A stretch of 64,000 bases of DNA from Pseudorhodoferax sp. Leaf274 (GTDB taxonomy: Bacteria > Pseudomonadota > Gammaproteobacteria > Burkholderiales > Burkholderiaceae_C), in assembly GCF_001422445.1 (NCBI RefSeq), contig NZ_LMNA01000005.1:124001-188000 (forward strand), written 5' to 3'. Position 1 is the stretch's first letter, and the number at the start of each line of letters is the position of its first letter. Below the pieces are notes generated by a model. It ran no database searches and was not told where the DNA came from. It saw only the letters and a list, made by a program, of their open reading frames with translations. The position numbers and the translations under genes were made by a program. Positions 39,122 through 48,231 of this stretch are shown here, piece after piece.

Positions 39122-40585
39122 ATGTCGCTCTCCCGCTTGCGCGCCGAGTGGTGCCCCAGCGTTCCACGCGAACTGCTGGCCGGCGCCGTTGCCACCTTCG
39201 CGCTGATTCCCGAGGTCATCGCGTTCTCGTTCGTGGCCGGTGTCGATCCCGCTGTGGGCCTGTTCGCCTCCTTCGTCATCAGCATCGTGATCGCGTTCAC
39301 GGGTGGGCGTCCGGCGATGGTCTCGGCCGCCGCGGGCTCGGTGGCGCTGGTTGCCGCGCCGCTGGTGCAATCGCACGGCCTGCCCTACCTGCTGGCCGCG
39401 GGTGTGCTGGCCGGCACCGTGCAGATCGCCTTCGGCCTGCTGCGCCTGGGCGTGCTGATGCGCTTCGTTTCCAGCTCGGTGCGCACCGGCTTCGTCAACG
39501 CCTTGGCGGTGCTGATCTTCTCGGCGCAGCTGCCGCACCTGCAGGGCGCCAACACCGCCACCTGGGCCATGCTGGCGCTGGGCCTGGCGCTGATCTACGG
39601 GCTGCCGCGCCTGCCGTTCAGGCTGTTCACGGTGCTGCCCTCGCCGCTGATCTGCATCCTGGTGCTGACCGGCCTCTCGCTCGCGCTGGCCCTGCCGCTG
39701 GCCACTGTGGCCGACCTCGGCAAGCTGCCGGACACGCTGCCCCAGTTCGGCTGGCCCGGCGTGCCACTCACGCTGGAGACGCTGCGCCTGATCGCCCTGC
39801 CCGCACTGGCCATCGCCATGGTCGGCCTGCTCGAATCCATGATGACCGCCAGCGTCGTCGACGAGATGACCGACACACCCAGCAGCAAGAACCGCGAGTG
39901 CACGGGCTTGGGGCTCGCCAACATCGCCGCCAGCCTGTTCGGCGGCATCGCCGGCTGCGGCATGATCGGCCAGACCGTCAGCAACGTGAAGTACGGCGGC
40001 CGCGGCCGGCTGTCCACGCTGTTCGCGGGCCTGTTCCTGCTGGTCCTCATGGTGCTGCTCAAGCCCTGGGTCGCGCAGGTGCCGGTGATTGCGCTGGTGG
40101 CCATCATGGTGATGGTGTCGGCCGCCACTTTCGACTGGGGCTCGCTGCGCACGCTGGTGCGGCACCCGCGCCTGTCCAGCGCCGTGATGCTGGCCACGGT
40201 GGCCGTGACGCTGGCCACGCACAACCTGGCGGCCGGCGTGGCGGTGGGCGTGGTCATGAGCGGCGTGTTCTTTGCCTCCAAGGTGGCGCACATGCTGGAC
40301 GTCCGCACCGAGGACGACGCCGCCGCCGGCCTGCGCCACTGGACCGTGACCGGCCAGGTGTTCTTCGCCTCGGCCGACGCCTTTGTCGAAGCCTTCGACG
40401 TGCTGGGCGCCGAGCGCCGCGCCGTGCGCATCGATGTCACGCGCGCCCACTTCTGGGACGTGACGGCCGTGGCCGCACTCGACAAGGTGGTGCAGCGGCT
40501 GCGCCACCATGGCTGCACGGTGGAGGTGGTCGGGCTCAACGCGGCCAGCGCCGTGCTGATCGACCGGCTCGCACCGCAGCGTTGA
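39122..40585 (+). CDS. SulP-family anion permease with STAS domain
   Basis: This is an inner-membrane anion transporter or symporter of the SLC26/SulP family, with 487 residues. It starts MSLSRLRAEWCPSVPRELLA at 39122. The transmembrane core shows GAVATFALIPEVIAFSFVAG (TM1 motif), GRPAMVSAAAGSVALVAAPL, MVGLLESMMTASVVDEMTDT and SLFGGIAGCGMIGQTVSNVK. The C-terminal STAS domain covers about residues 395-485 (VTGQVFFASADAFVEAFDVL and RVDVTRAHFWDV-like residues). The TDTPSSKNRECTGLGLANIA segment is typical of the group. The substrate (sulfate, bicarbonate, a dicarboxylate or another anion) cannot be read. It is divergent from the deaminase gene, with 69 bp between. Confidence 0.92.
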   Translation: MSLSRLRAEWCPSVPRELLAGAVATFALIPEVIAFSFVAGVDPAVGLFASFVISIVIAFTGGRPAMVSAAAGSVALVAAPLVQSHGLPYLLAAGVLAGTVQIAFGLLRLGVLMRFVSSSVRTGFVNALAVLIFSAQLPHLQGANTATWAMLALGLALIYGLPRLPFRLFTVLPSPLICILVLTGLSLALALPLATVADLGKLPDTLPQFGWPGVPLTLETLRLIALPALAIAMVGLLESMMTASVVDEMTDTPSSKNRECTGLGLANIAASLFGGIAGCGMIGQTVSNVKYGGRGRLSTLFAGLFLLVLMVLLKPWVAQVPVIALVAIMVMVSAATFDWGSLRTLVRHPRLSSAVMLATVAVTLATHNLAAGVAVGVVMSGVFFASKVAHMLDVRTEDDAAAGLRHWTVTGQVFFASADAFVEAFDVLGAERRAVRIDVTRAHFWDVTAVAALDKVVQRLRHHGCTVEVVGLNAASAVLIDRLAPQR

Positions 40586-40586
40586 A

Positions 40587-40613
40587 CAAAAACGGCCGCC
40601 CGAAGGCGGCCGT
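40587..40613 (-). terminator. Rho-independent terminator of the BMP transporter operon
   Basis: On the minus strand ACGGCCGCC pairs with GGCGGCCGT around a TTCG tetraloop (40613-40592) and is followed at once by a T-run (TTTTTG). It lies 19 nt after the stop of the BMP gene and only 2 bp from the convergent SulP stop. Confidence 0.85.
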
Positions 40614-40631
40614 CCGATGTGCATGCCCGGC

Positions 40632-41783
40632 TTACTTGTCGCCCGGCACCTTGCCTTCCACGCCCTTGACGTAGAACTTCACGCCCGACAGGAACTGGTC
40701 GTCGGCCACGGCACCCGCGGCCACGACTTCCTTGCCGGCGTTGTCGACGATCGGGCCCTTCCAGATCGCGAAGCTGCCGTCCTTCAGGCCCGCCTTGATG
40801 GTGTCGATCTTGGCCTTGGTCTCGGCCGGCACGTCGGCGGCGATGGAGACCATGTCGATTGCGCCTTCCTTCACGCCCCACCAGACGGCGCCCGTGGACC
40901 AGGTGCCTTCCAGCGCGTCCTTGGTGGCCTTGATGTAGTACGGCGCCCAGTTGATGATGGCCGAGCCCAGGTGGGCCTGCGGACCGTAGGCCGTCATGTC
41001 CGAATCCCAGCCGAAGGCGCGCTTGCCCTTGTCCTGCGCGGTCTTGAGCACGGCGGCCGAGTCGGTGTTCTGCATCAGCACGTCGGCGCCGCCGTTGATC
41101 AGCGCGGTGGCGGCCTCGGTTTCCTTGGGCGGGTTGAACCACTCGTTGACCCAGACCACCTTGGTCGTGATCTTGGGGTTCACCGACTGCGCGCCCAGCG
41201 TGAAGCTGTTGATGTTGCGCACCACTTCGGGAATTGGAATGGAGGCCACCACGCCCAGCGTGTTGCTCTTGGTCATGGCTCCGGCGATCACGCCGGCCAT
41301 GTAGGCGCCTTCGTAGGTGCGGCTGTCGTAGGTGCGCAGGTTGGGCGCGGTCTTGTAGCCGGTGGCGTGTTCGAACTTCACGTCGGCCGCATCCGGCGCC
41401 ACCTTGAGCATGGGCTCCATGTAGCCGAAGGTGGTGCCGAAGATCAGCTTGTTGCCCTGGCCCACGAGGTCGCGGAACACGCGCTCGGCGTCGGCCGACT
41501 CGGGCACCTTCTCGACGAAGCTCGTGACGATCTTGTCGCCGTATTCCTTCTCCAGCGCCTTGCGCGCGTTGTCGTGCGCGAACGTCCAGCCGCCGTCGCC
41601 GACCGGGCCGACGTAGGCGAACGCGATCTTGAGCGGCTCGGCCTTGGCAGGCGCCGGTGCGGCGGCGGCAGGTGCCGGGGCGGGCGCCGGCTCTTCCTTC
41701 TTGCCGCAGGCGGCCAGCGCCGCGGCGGCCATCGCGCTGAGCGCAACCACGCGCAGCATCGAACGTTTGTTCTGGTCGGTCAT
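40632..41783 (-). CDS. BMP-family nucleoside ABC transporter substrate-binding lipoprotein
   Basis: This is the periplasmic binding protein of the importer encoded upstream. It has 383 residues from MTDQNKRSMLRVVALSA at 41783, with a GGAG box before it. The signal ends at lipobox LAACGKKEE, followed by an Ala/Pro-rich tether. Family segments: [60 protein letters not shown] and VVASIPIPEVVRNINSFTLG. BMP/PnrA proteins bind purine nucleosides. It is the last gene of ATPase-permease-permease-BMP and is followed by a strong terminator. Confidence 0.94.
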   Translation of the reverse strand: MTDQNKRSMLRVVALSAMAAAALAACGKKEEPAPAPAPAAAAPAPAKAEPLKIAFAYVGPVGDGGWTFAHDNARKALEKEYGDKIVTSFVEKVPESADAERVFRDLVGQGNKLIFGTTFGYMEPMLKVAPDAADVKFEHATGYKTAPNLRTYDSRTYEGAYMAGVIAGAMTKSNTLGVVASIPIPEVVRNINSFTLGAQSVNPKITTKVVWVNEWFNPPKETEAATALINGGADVLMQNTDSAAVLKTAQDKGKRAFGWDSDMTAYGPQAHLGSAIINWAPYYIKATKDALEGTWSTGAVWWGVKEGAIDMVSIAADVPAETKAKIDTIKAGLKDGSFAIWKGPIVDNAGKEVVAAGAVADDQFLSGVKFYVKGVEGKVPGDK

Positions 41784-41821
41784 GGATTCTCCGGAGGTGT
41801 CAACGAAAAAAAGCGGCCCGA

Positions 41822-42745
41822 TTATGAGCCGGGGTAGAACGGTTTCCCGATGGAGTTGGGCATGTTGGCCCGGATCCACGCGGGGTTGCGCGAGATGATG
41901 GCCAGCACCACCACGGGCGCGATGTACTGCAGCATCGACAGGAACTGGCTGGGCACCTGCACGCCCTGGCTCTGCAGGAAGAAGCCGAGCTGGCCCACGC
42001 CGCCGAACAGGTAGGCGCCCAGCAGAACGCGCGCGGGCCGCCAGGTGGCGAACGTCGTCAGCGCCAGCGCGATCCAGCCGTTGCCGGCCACCATGCCCTC
42101 GACCCACAGCGGCGTGTAGACCACCGACAGGTAGCTGCCGGCCAAGCCGCACAGCGCACCGCCGGCCAGCACCGCCAGGAAGCGGATGCGCCGCACCGGG
42201 TAGCCCAGCGCGTGCGACGACTCGGGCGACTCGCCGACCGAGCGCAGCACCAGCCCCGCGCGCGTGCGCATCAGGAACCAGATCAGCGCGAACGTGAACA
42301 GCACGGCGATGTAGACCATGGGGTGGTGGCGGAACAGCGCCGGCCCGAACCACGGGATGTCGGCCAGCACCGGGATCGCGTATTGCGGCGAAGGCGGCAG
42401 CTTCTCCTGCACATAGGCCACGCCCACGAAGGCCGAGAAGCCGCTGCCGAACAGGCTCAGCGCCAGGCCGGTCGCGTACTGGTTGGTGTTGAACCAGATC
42501 ACGAGCACGCCGAAGGCCGCCGCCATGGCCGCGCCGGCCGCCATGCCGGCCGCAAAGCCCACCCAGGTGCTGCCGCTGTGCACGGCGGCTGCGAAGCCGG
42601 CGATGGCGGCACACAGCATCATGCCCTCGGCGCCCAGGTTGATGATGCCGGCCTTCTCGTTGATGAGCAGGCCCAGCGCCGCGAGCGCGAGCACGGTGCC
42701 CGCATTCAGCGTGGCGGCCAGCAAGAGTGCGTAGGCATCCATCAC
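41822..42745 (-). CDS. BMP-type nucleoside ABC importer, second permease
   Basis: This is a branched-chain-amino-acid/ribose-type (BPD_transp_2) membrane subunit of 307 residues. The hydrophobic segments include LLAATLNAGTVLALAALGLL, and the family loop KAGIINLGAEGMMLCAAIAG, which contacts the ATPase, is present. Other conserved parts are VRSVGESPESSHALGYPVRR and NGWIALALTTFATWRPARVL. It overlaps the first permease by 4 nt (42742-42745) and is 38 nt before the BMP gene. Confidence 0.93.
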   Translation of the reverse strand: MMDAYALLLAATLNAGTVLALAALGLLINEKAGIINLGAEGMMLCAAIAGFAAAVHSGSTWVGFAAGMAAGAAMAAAFGVLVIWFNTNQYATGLALSLFGSGFSAFVGVAYVQEKLPPSPQYAIPVLADIPWFGPALFRHHPMVYIAVLFTFALIWFLMRTRAGLVLRSVGESPESSHALGYPVRRIRFLAVLAGGALCGLAGSYLSVVYTPLWVEGMVAGNGWIALALTTFATWRPARVLLGAYLFGGVGQLGFFLQSQGVQVPSQFLSMLQYIAPVVVLAIISRNPAWIRANMPNSIGKPFYPGS

Positions 42746-43806
42746 GCAGCCCTCCGGGCAAAGCGCAAGCGGTACGCGATCAGCGTGTCGCAGGCCAGCA
42801 GCGTGAACAGCAGGAGGCCCTGGAACACGCCGGTCAGCGACTTGGGCAGGCCCAGGCGCGACTGCGCGAGTTCACCGCCGATGTAGAACATGCTCATGAG
42901 GATGGCCGAGAACACCATGCCGACCGGGTGCAGCCGGCCCACGAAGGCCACGATGATGGCCGCGAAGCCGTAGCCCGCCGGCACGTATGGCGTGAGCTGG
43001 CCGATCGGGCCCGCCACCTCCAGCGCACCGGCCAGGCCCGCCGCGCCGCCCGAGGTCAGCAGCGCGATCCACAGCGCGCGCCGCGACGAGAAGCCCGCAT
43101 AGCGCGCCGCCGCCGGCGCCAGGCCGCCGACCTGCTGCGCGAACCCGGCCCGCGTGCGGAACAGGAACACCCACAGCGCGCCGGCGCCAACGAGTGCGAT
43201 CAAGAGGCCGATGCTCACGCGCGAGCCCTTCATGAGCCGCGGGATCTGCGTGACGGCCTCGAAGGTCTTGCTCTGCGGGAAGTTGTAGCCCATCGGATCC
43301 TTGAGCGGCCCCTGCACGAGGTATCCCAGCAACTGGATCGCCACGTAGACCAGCATCAGGCTGACCAGGATCTCGCTGGCGTTGAAGCGGTCGCGCAGCA
43401 GCGCCACGATGCCGGCCCAGAGCATGCCGCCCAGGATGCCGGCGAGCAGGATGGGCACGAGGATCCAGCCCGACGTGCCCTTGCCGGCCATCAGCGCGAC
43501 ACAGCCCGCGCAGATGGCGCCGATCACGAACTGCCCCTCGGCACCGATGTTCCAGACGTTGGAGCGAAAGCACACTGCCAGGCCCAGCGCAATAATGAGC
43601 AGCGGCGTGGCCTTGACCATGAGTTCGCCGAGCGCGTAGGCATTGCGCAGCGGCTCCCAGAAGAACACGCCCAGGCCGCGCAGCGGGTCCTTGCCCAGTG
43701 CGATGAACAGCAAGGTGCCGATGCCCACCGTGATGGCCAGCGCCAGCAGCGGCGAGCCGAAGCTCCAGAACTTCGAGGGTTCGGGGCGGGCTTCAAGCTT
43801 GAGCAT
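42742..43806 (-). CDS. BMP-type nucleoside ABC importer, first permease
   Basis: This is a BPD_transp_2 membrane subunit of 354 residues. It begins MLKLEARPEPSKFWSFGSPL, with about eight to ten hydrophobic helices. CFRSNVWNIGAEGQFVIGAI is the characteristic ATPase-contact loop, and GGAAGLAGALEVAGPIGQLT with YVPAGYGFAAIIVAFVGRLH matches nucleoside-type permeases. Its start overlaps the ATPase gene by 14 nt, and its end overlaps the second permease by 4 nt, indicating tight co-translation. Confidence 0.93.
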   Translation of the reverse strand: MLKLEARPEPSKFWSFGSPLLALAITVGIGTLLFIALGKDPLRGLGVFFWEPLRNAYALGELMVKATPLLIIALGLAVCFRSNVWNIGAEGQFVIGAICAGCVALMAGKGTSGWILVPILLAGILGGMLWAGIVALLRDRFNASEILVSLMLVYVAIQLLGYLVQGPLKDPMGYNFPQSKTFEAVTQIPRLMKGSRVSIGLLIALVGAGALWVFLFRTRAGFAQQVGGLAPAAARYAGFSSRRALWIALLTSGGAAGLAGALEVAGPIGQLTPYVPAGYGFAAIIVAFVGRLHPVGMVFSAILMSMFYIGGELAQSRLGLPKSLTGVFQGLLLFTLLACDTLIAYRLRFARRAA

Positions 43807-45313
43807 GCTGCGCCTCCCCCGTCCACAGGCCGGACATCCACTCGCCGATCTGCGGCACCGTCGCCTGCGCGCGCGCCACCGACGGCGACAACCGCCCCTT
43901 GGCGATCACGTAGAGCCGGTCGCTGATCTCGAACAGCTCGTCCAGCTCCTCGCTGACCACGAGCACGGCGCAACCGGCATCGCGCAGCGCGAGGATGGCG
44001 CCGCGGATCTGCGCGGCCGCGCCCACGTCCACGCCCCAGGTCGGCTGCGAGACGATCAGGAGCTTGGGATTCGCGTCGATCTCGCGCCCCACGATGAACT
44101 TCTGCAGGTTGCCGCCCGACAGCGACTTGGCGGCAGACTGCGGCCCGCCCGCCTTGACCTTGTAGCGCGCGATGGTCTCGCGCGCCTGCTCGGTGAGCCG
44201 GCGCACGCGGATCCAGCCGCTCTTGCCCACGGCGTCGTTGCGCGTCAGCAAGAGGTTGTGCGCCAGGCTCAGCGTGGGCACGGCGCCGCGGCCCAACCGC
44301 TCCTCGGGCACGAAGTGCAGGCCCAGCGCGCGCCGGCGGCCGGGCCGCAGGCGGGCCGCGTCCTGGCCGAAGATGCGCACCATGGCGGGCTGGGCGCGGC
44401 AGTCCTCGCCCGACAGCGCGTAGAGCAGTTCCTTCTGCCCGTTGCCCGACACGCCCGCAATGCCGACCACCTCGCCCGCGCGCACGTCCAGGTCGATGCC
44501 TTCCAAATCCACGCCGAACTGGTCCTCGCGCGCCAGGCTCAGGCCCTGCACCTGCAGCATGGTGGCGCCGGCCTTCACATCGCGGTGCTGCAGCGCAGGC
44601 GGCTCGGCGCCGATCATGAGCCGGCTCAGCGAGGCATTGCTCTCGTCCTGCGGGTTGCACACGCCCGTCACCTTGCCGCCGCGCAGCACCGTGCAGGCCG
44701 TGCACAGTTCGCGGATCTCGTGCAGTTTGTGGCTGATGTACAGGATGCTGCAGCCCTCGGCCGCGAGCTTCTTGAGCACCACGAACAGCTTCTCGACCGC
44801 CTGCGGCGTCAGCACCGAGGTCGGCTCGTCCAGGATCAAGAGCTTGGGATCGGTCAGCAGCGCGCGGATGATCTCCACGCGCTGCATCTCGCCGACCGAC
44901 AGCGTGTGCACGGGCCGTGTGGGGTCGATGTCCAGCCCGTACTCGCCGGCCTTCGCCGTGATGCGCTGGGTGACCTCGGCCAGCTTGAGGCTCTTGTCCA
45001 GCCCAAGCCAGACGTTCTCGGCCACCGTCAGCGTGTCGAACAGGCTGAAGTGCTGGAACACCATGCTGATGCCCAGGGCGCGCGCCTCCTGCGGGTTGCG
45101 GATGTGCACCTCGCGGCCGTCGAAGGTCACGGTGCCCTGGTCGGGCTTGACCGAGCCGTAGATGATCTTCATCAGCGTGGACTTGCCGGCGCCGTTCTCG
45201 CCGAGCACGGCGTGGGTCTCGCCGGGCATCACGGTCAGCGAGACATCGCTGTTGGCCACGACGGCCGGGTAGGCCTTGGTGATGTTGGCGAGTGCCAATC
45301 TTGGAATGGTCAT
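43793..45313 (-). CDS. BMP-type nucleoside ABC importer, duplicated ATPase
   Basis: This is a double-NBD ATPase of the RbsA/MglA type, 506 residues. The start at 45313 (MTIPRLALANITKAYPAVVA) fits the family; a GTG at 45379 would add 22 residues. The first NBD has Walker A GENGAGKST, signature LSVGEMQRVEIIRALL and Walker B LLILDEPTSVLTPQ. The second NBD has a degenerate Walker A region (GVSGNGQKELLYALSGED), signature LSGGNLQKFIVGREI and the Walker B variant LLIVSQPTWGVDVGAAA, in which Gln replaces Glu. One intact and one degenerate site is usual for this class. It is the first gene of the importer operon. Confidence 0.94.
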   Translation of the reverse strand: MTIPRLALANITKAYPAVVANSDVSLTVMPGETHAVLGENGAGKSTLMKIIYGSVKPDQGTVTFDGREVHIRNPQEARALGISMVFQHFSLFDTLTVAENVWLGLDKSLKLAEVTQRITAKAGEYGLDIDPTRPVHTLSVGEMQRVEIIRALLTDPKLLILDEPTSVLTPQAVEKLFVVLKKLAAEGCSILYISHKLHEIRELCTACTVLRGGKVTGVCNPQDESNASLSRLMIGAEPPALQHRDVKAGATMLQVQGLSLAREDQFGVDLEGIDLDVRAGEVVGIAGVSGNGQKELLYALSGEDCRAQPAMVRIFGQDAARLRPGRRRALGLHFVPEERLGRGAVPTLSLAHNLLLTRNDAVGKSGWIRVRRLTEQARETIARYKVKAGGPQSAAKSLSGGNLQKFIVGREIDANPKLLIVSQPTWGVDVGAAAQIRGAILALRDAGCAVLVVSEELDELFEISDRLYVIAKGRLSPSVARAQATVPQIGEWMSGLWTGEAQHAQA

Positions 45314-45491
45314 GGGCAGCGGAGGCACCTCTGGGCGGGTGGGGATGTGTTTCAGCCACTCCAGCAAGGTCGATGCCACCCTGCGGCGGCCTGCCCTCGC
45401 CGGCCGTGCACCAAAACCGAGCGTGGGCGCGATGTTAAGGGCGCCCTGCCCGCTTCCTGCCGCCAGGGGAAACCCCAGGCCGCCGCGGAAC

Positions 45492-47222
45492 TCAGGCCGC
45501 CAAGAGGCGCCGGTTGGCCGCGCCCGGCAGCACGCGCAGGCTCTTGTCGGTCACGGCCCGGTAGCTGCGGCTGGTGATGGTGTCCACGTAGGTCCATTCG
45601 GCGCGGCATTCGGCGGCCGTTGCCGTCAGCAACATGTAGCCGCGGCGCGCGGTGTCGCAGTACTGCAGCGGGCCGACCAGCTGCGTCAGCGCGCCGGCCA
45701 GCACGGCCGGGTCTTCGCCCGGCAGGTAGTCCTCGAAGCCGGGTGACGTGACCGACGAGGTGGCGAACTCCACGCCGACCTGGCGGCCCTGCGCATCCAG
45801 CAGGTCGCTGGCCCAGGCGTTGTGCGTGTCGCCAGCCAGCACCACGAGGTTCTTGTCCTGGCTGCGCGCCATCTCCAGCACGGCCTCGCGCGCGACCGGG
45901 TAACCGTCCCAGGCGTCCAGGTTGTAGGGGATGGCGGGCGCCTGCAGCACGGCCAGCTCCTGTGGGGTGAGCGTCTGCGGCGCGGTGGCGGCCTTGGTGG
46001 CCAGCGCGCTGTATTCGGCCAAGGACACGCCGCCCAGGCCGAGCAGGCCGAACAGCAGCGGCGCCGGCACCTGCATGCGGCCCATCAGCACCTGCTGCCC
46101 CAGCACCTGCCAGGTGGCGGTGGAGGCGGCCAGCTGCTGTTGCAGCCATCCGGCCTGGGTGGCCCCCAGCAGCTGGCGTGCGGGATCGCCCACGGCCGCC
46201 GTGAAGCCGGCCGCGTCCAGCCCGGTCTGCGTGATGTACGGGGTGTAGGACAGCTGTTCGTCGCGGCCGACCACGCGCGTGTCCAGCATGTGCAGCGCGA
46301 GCAGGCCGCCGAAGTCGAAACTGCGGTAGATCTGCCCGGTGTCTGCGCCGCTGCGGATCGGCATCCACTCGTGGTAGGCCTGGATGGCGGCGGCCTTGCG
46401 CGCGGCGAAGTCGCCTTCTTCGGGCTGGTGGTTCTCCGCGCCGTTGCGCCAGGTGTCGTTGCTGATCTCATGGTCGTCCCAGACCGCGACCATGGGCACG
46501 GCCGCGTGCAGGGCCTGCAGGTCGACGTCGCTGCGGTATTGCGCGTAGCGGCGCCGGTAGTCGGCCAGCTGCACGGTCTCGGTGGCGGGCTCGGACAGGC
46601 GGCCCAACGCGGCCGCGTTCTCCGATGCATAGCCGCCGCGCGCGTACTCGTAGATGTAGTCGCCCAGGTGCACGGTGGCATCCAGGTCGTTGCGCTTGGC
46701 CGCCTCTGCATAGACGTTGAAGTAGCCGGCCGGGTAGTTGGAGCAGGAGAACACCGCCAACCGTACCTGGGTGGCACCTGCAGATGGCAGCGTGCGCGTG
46801 CGGCCCACGGGCGAGAGCTGGCCGTATGCGTTGAAGCGGTACCAATAGCTGCGCCCAGCCGACAGGCCCGTGGCATCGACCTTGACCGTGTGGTCGTGCG
46901 CGGCCGTGGTGCGCGCCTCGCCGCTGGCGACGATGCTGGCGAAGCCGCTGTCGCTCGCCACCTCCCAGCGCAGCACGATCTCCTGCGTCGCAGCGGTGCT
47001 CACGCGGGTCCACAGGATCACGCGGTCGGCCAGAGGGTCGCCGCTGGCCACGCCATGCGCGAACGCCACCTCGGGGTCGTCGCCACTGCCGCCGCAGCCG
47101 GCCAGCGCCAGACCACCGAATGCAGCCGCGCCCAGCGCGACCTGGCGCACGAAGCGGCGCCGGCCGGGTTGTGCGGGCACGGCCTCGGCCAGCGGGTTGA
47201 CCATCGCAGCGGGTTTCTTCAT
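45492..47222 (-). CDS. phoD: PhoD-like alkaline phosphatase/phosphodiesterase
   Basis: This is a secreted metallophosphoesterase that releases phosphate from organic esters, with 576 residues. The start MKKPAAMVNPLAEAVPAQPG at 47222 precedes a Tat motif GRRRFVRQVALGAAAFGGL and LALAGCGGSG, which could also be a lipobox. Purple-acid-type N-terminal domain: FAHGVASGDPLADRVILWTR. Catalytic metal sites: FSCSNYPAGYFNVYAEAAKR, ATVHLGDYIYEYARGG, AVWDDHEISNDTWRNGAENH and NLVVLAGDTHNAWASDLLD. All expected His/Asp residues of PhoD are present. There is no visible Pho box in the 202 bp upstream. Confidence 0.93.
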   Translation of the reverse strand: MKKPAAMVNPLAEAVPAQPGRRRFVRQVALGAAAFGGLALAGCGGSGDDPEVAFAHGVASGDPLADRVILWTRVSTAATQEIVLRWEVASDSGFASIVASGEARTTAAHDHTVKVDATGLSAGRSYWYRFNAYGQLSPVGRTRTLPSAGATQVRLAVFSCSNYPAGYFNVYAEAAKRNDLDATVHLGDYIYEYARGGYASENAAALGRLSEPATETVQLADYRRRYAQYRSDVDLQALHAAVPMVAVWDDHEISNDTWRNGAENHQPEEGDFAARKAAAIQAYHEWMPIRSGADTGQIYRSFDFGGLLALHMLDTRVVGRDEQLSYTPYITQTGLDAAGFTAAVGDPARQLLGATQAGWLQQQLAASTATWQVLGQQVLMGRMQVPAPLLFGLLGLGGVSLAEYSALATKAATAPQTLTPQELAVLQAPAIPYNLDAWDGYPVAREAVLEMARSQDKNLVVLAGDTHNAWASDLLDAQGRQVGVEFATSSVTSPGFEDYLPGEDPAVLAGALTQLVGPLQYCDTARRGYMLLTATAAECRAEWTYVDTITSRSYRAVTDKSLRVLPGAANRRLLAA

Positions 47223-47424
47223 CGGGGCACCTTTTGGGCAAGCAAAGCCTGGCAGCTTGCCGGCCGCCGATGACGCGCGCGTTAAGACGGCGCCGAACCT
47301 GCCCTGCGGGTGCGCGCGCCCTGGATTGCTTGCCACGGATGTCCGAAACAGCGCATGAAAGTCTGAGACGAGGTGGCGGGCCTGCGGACAGTGACGGCTG
47401 CGCGCCCGCCGCTGGTGCCAGCCA

Positions 47425-48144
47425 TCAGCTCAGCAGCTCATGGAAGGCCTGCACCCCACAGGTGGCGGCCATCGCCTGCAACGGGAAGACGATCCAGGGC
47501 GCCTCCGCATCCATCAGGTGCAGCCGGCTCAACAGAGCGGCTCTCATCTCCGGCTTCACCTGCCCCCGCCAGTCCAGCACCTGGCCCCAGGTGGAGCTGC
47601 CGTTCAAGTGCAGCGGAAACCAAGGTTTCTTGACCGAGGCGACATACGCGCTCGGAAACAACCTCTTGTACGCGTCCAGGTTGTACAGCCATGAAACACC
47701 CAGGACGGATCTGACGCCTTTCTCGTTGCGAAGGACGTGCGAGAACATCTCTCCCAGCTCAGCCCGTCTCGCGGCCATGTTGACCGCGGCCAGCGGGCTT
47801 GAACTGGCACCGGCGGGCGGCATGAAGTGCATGCGCAAGACACCTGCGGCGTTGGGTGGCTCGTAGGCGAAGCACCCGAACGACCGCGCCGGCACAGCGG
47901 GCGGGCGGGCGTCATGGAACGCAACGCACGTCGCCAGGAGTGCGGACGGATCACTCTGCAACCTGCGCATCTCTGCGAGGAACTCGCCCCAGCGGGAGAC
48001 GCATGACGGCCCCCCAAGGTTCAGCCTGCGGCGCAGGTTCGTGCAGCGCGCGACAGCCACCTCGAAGGGCACCTGCGCCTGGACTGCATGGCGCAATGCG
48101 AAAGCCAGTTGGAGGGAGAAGTAGCTGTCCGGCATCGCGGGCAA
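47425..48144 (-). CDS. Uncharacterised protein
   Basis: This 239-residue protein is not recognised from its sequence. It begins MPAMPDSYFSLQLAFALRHA; a second Met at residue 4 may be the true start. There is no signal peptide or membrane segment. It has an Arg-rich segment (VARCTNLRRRLNLGG), a central AYEPPNAAGVLRMHFMPPAG, and a well-structured C-terminal half (VLGVSWLYNLDAYKRLFPSA, WFPLHLNGSSTWGQVLDWRG, SRLHLMDAEAPWIVFPLQAM). It is globular and probably cytosolic. Base composition is visibly less GC-rich than its neighbours, with more Lys, Asn and Thr codons, suggesting recent acquisition. It lies alone between phoD and the LysR gene on the same strand. Confidence 0.7.
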   Translation of the reverse strand: MPAMPDSYFSLQLAFALRHAVQAQVPFEVAVARCTNLRRRLNLGGPSCVSRWGEFLAEMRRLQSDPSALLATCVAFHDARPPAVPARSFGCFAYEPPNAAGVLRMHFMPPAGASSSPLAAVNMAARRAELGEMFSHVLRNEKGVRSVLGVSWLYNLDAYKRLFPSAYVASVKKPWFPLHLNGSSTWGQVLDWRGQVKPEMRAALLSRLHLMDAEAPWIVFPLQAMAATCGVQAFHELLS

Positions 48145-48231
48145 TGTCGCACACCTTCGGCCGCCCGATCCTGTGCGATGGCAGGATTCGACGGCAAGAA
48201 CCAGCCGCCGCGAGGACAGGCCAGCGTTGAC

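Noticed and set aside
44400-44470. Possible loss of function in the transporter ATPase because the second Walker A is degenerate
   Set aside because: RbsA/MglA-type double ATPases often have one imperfect site; the first site is complete and the genes around it are intact.
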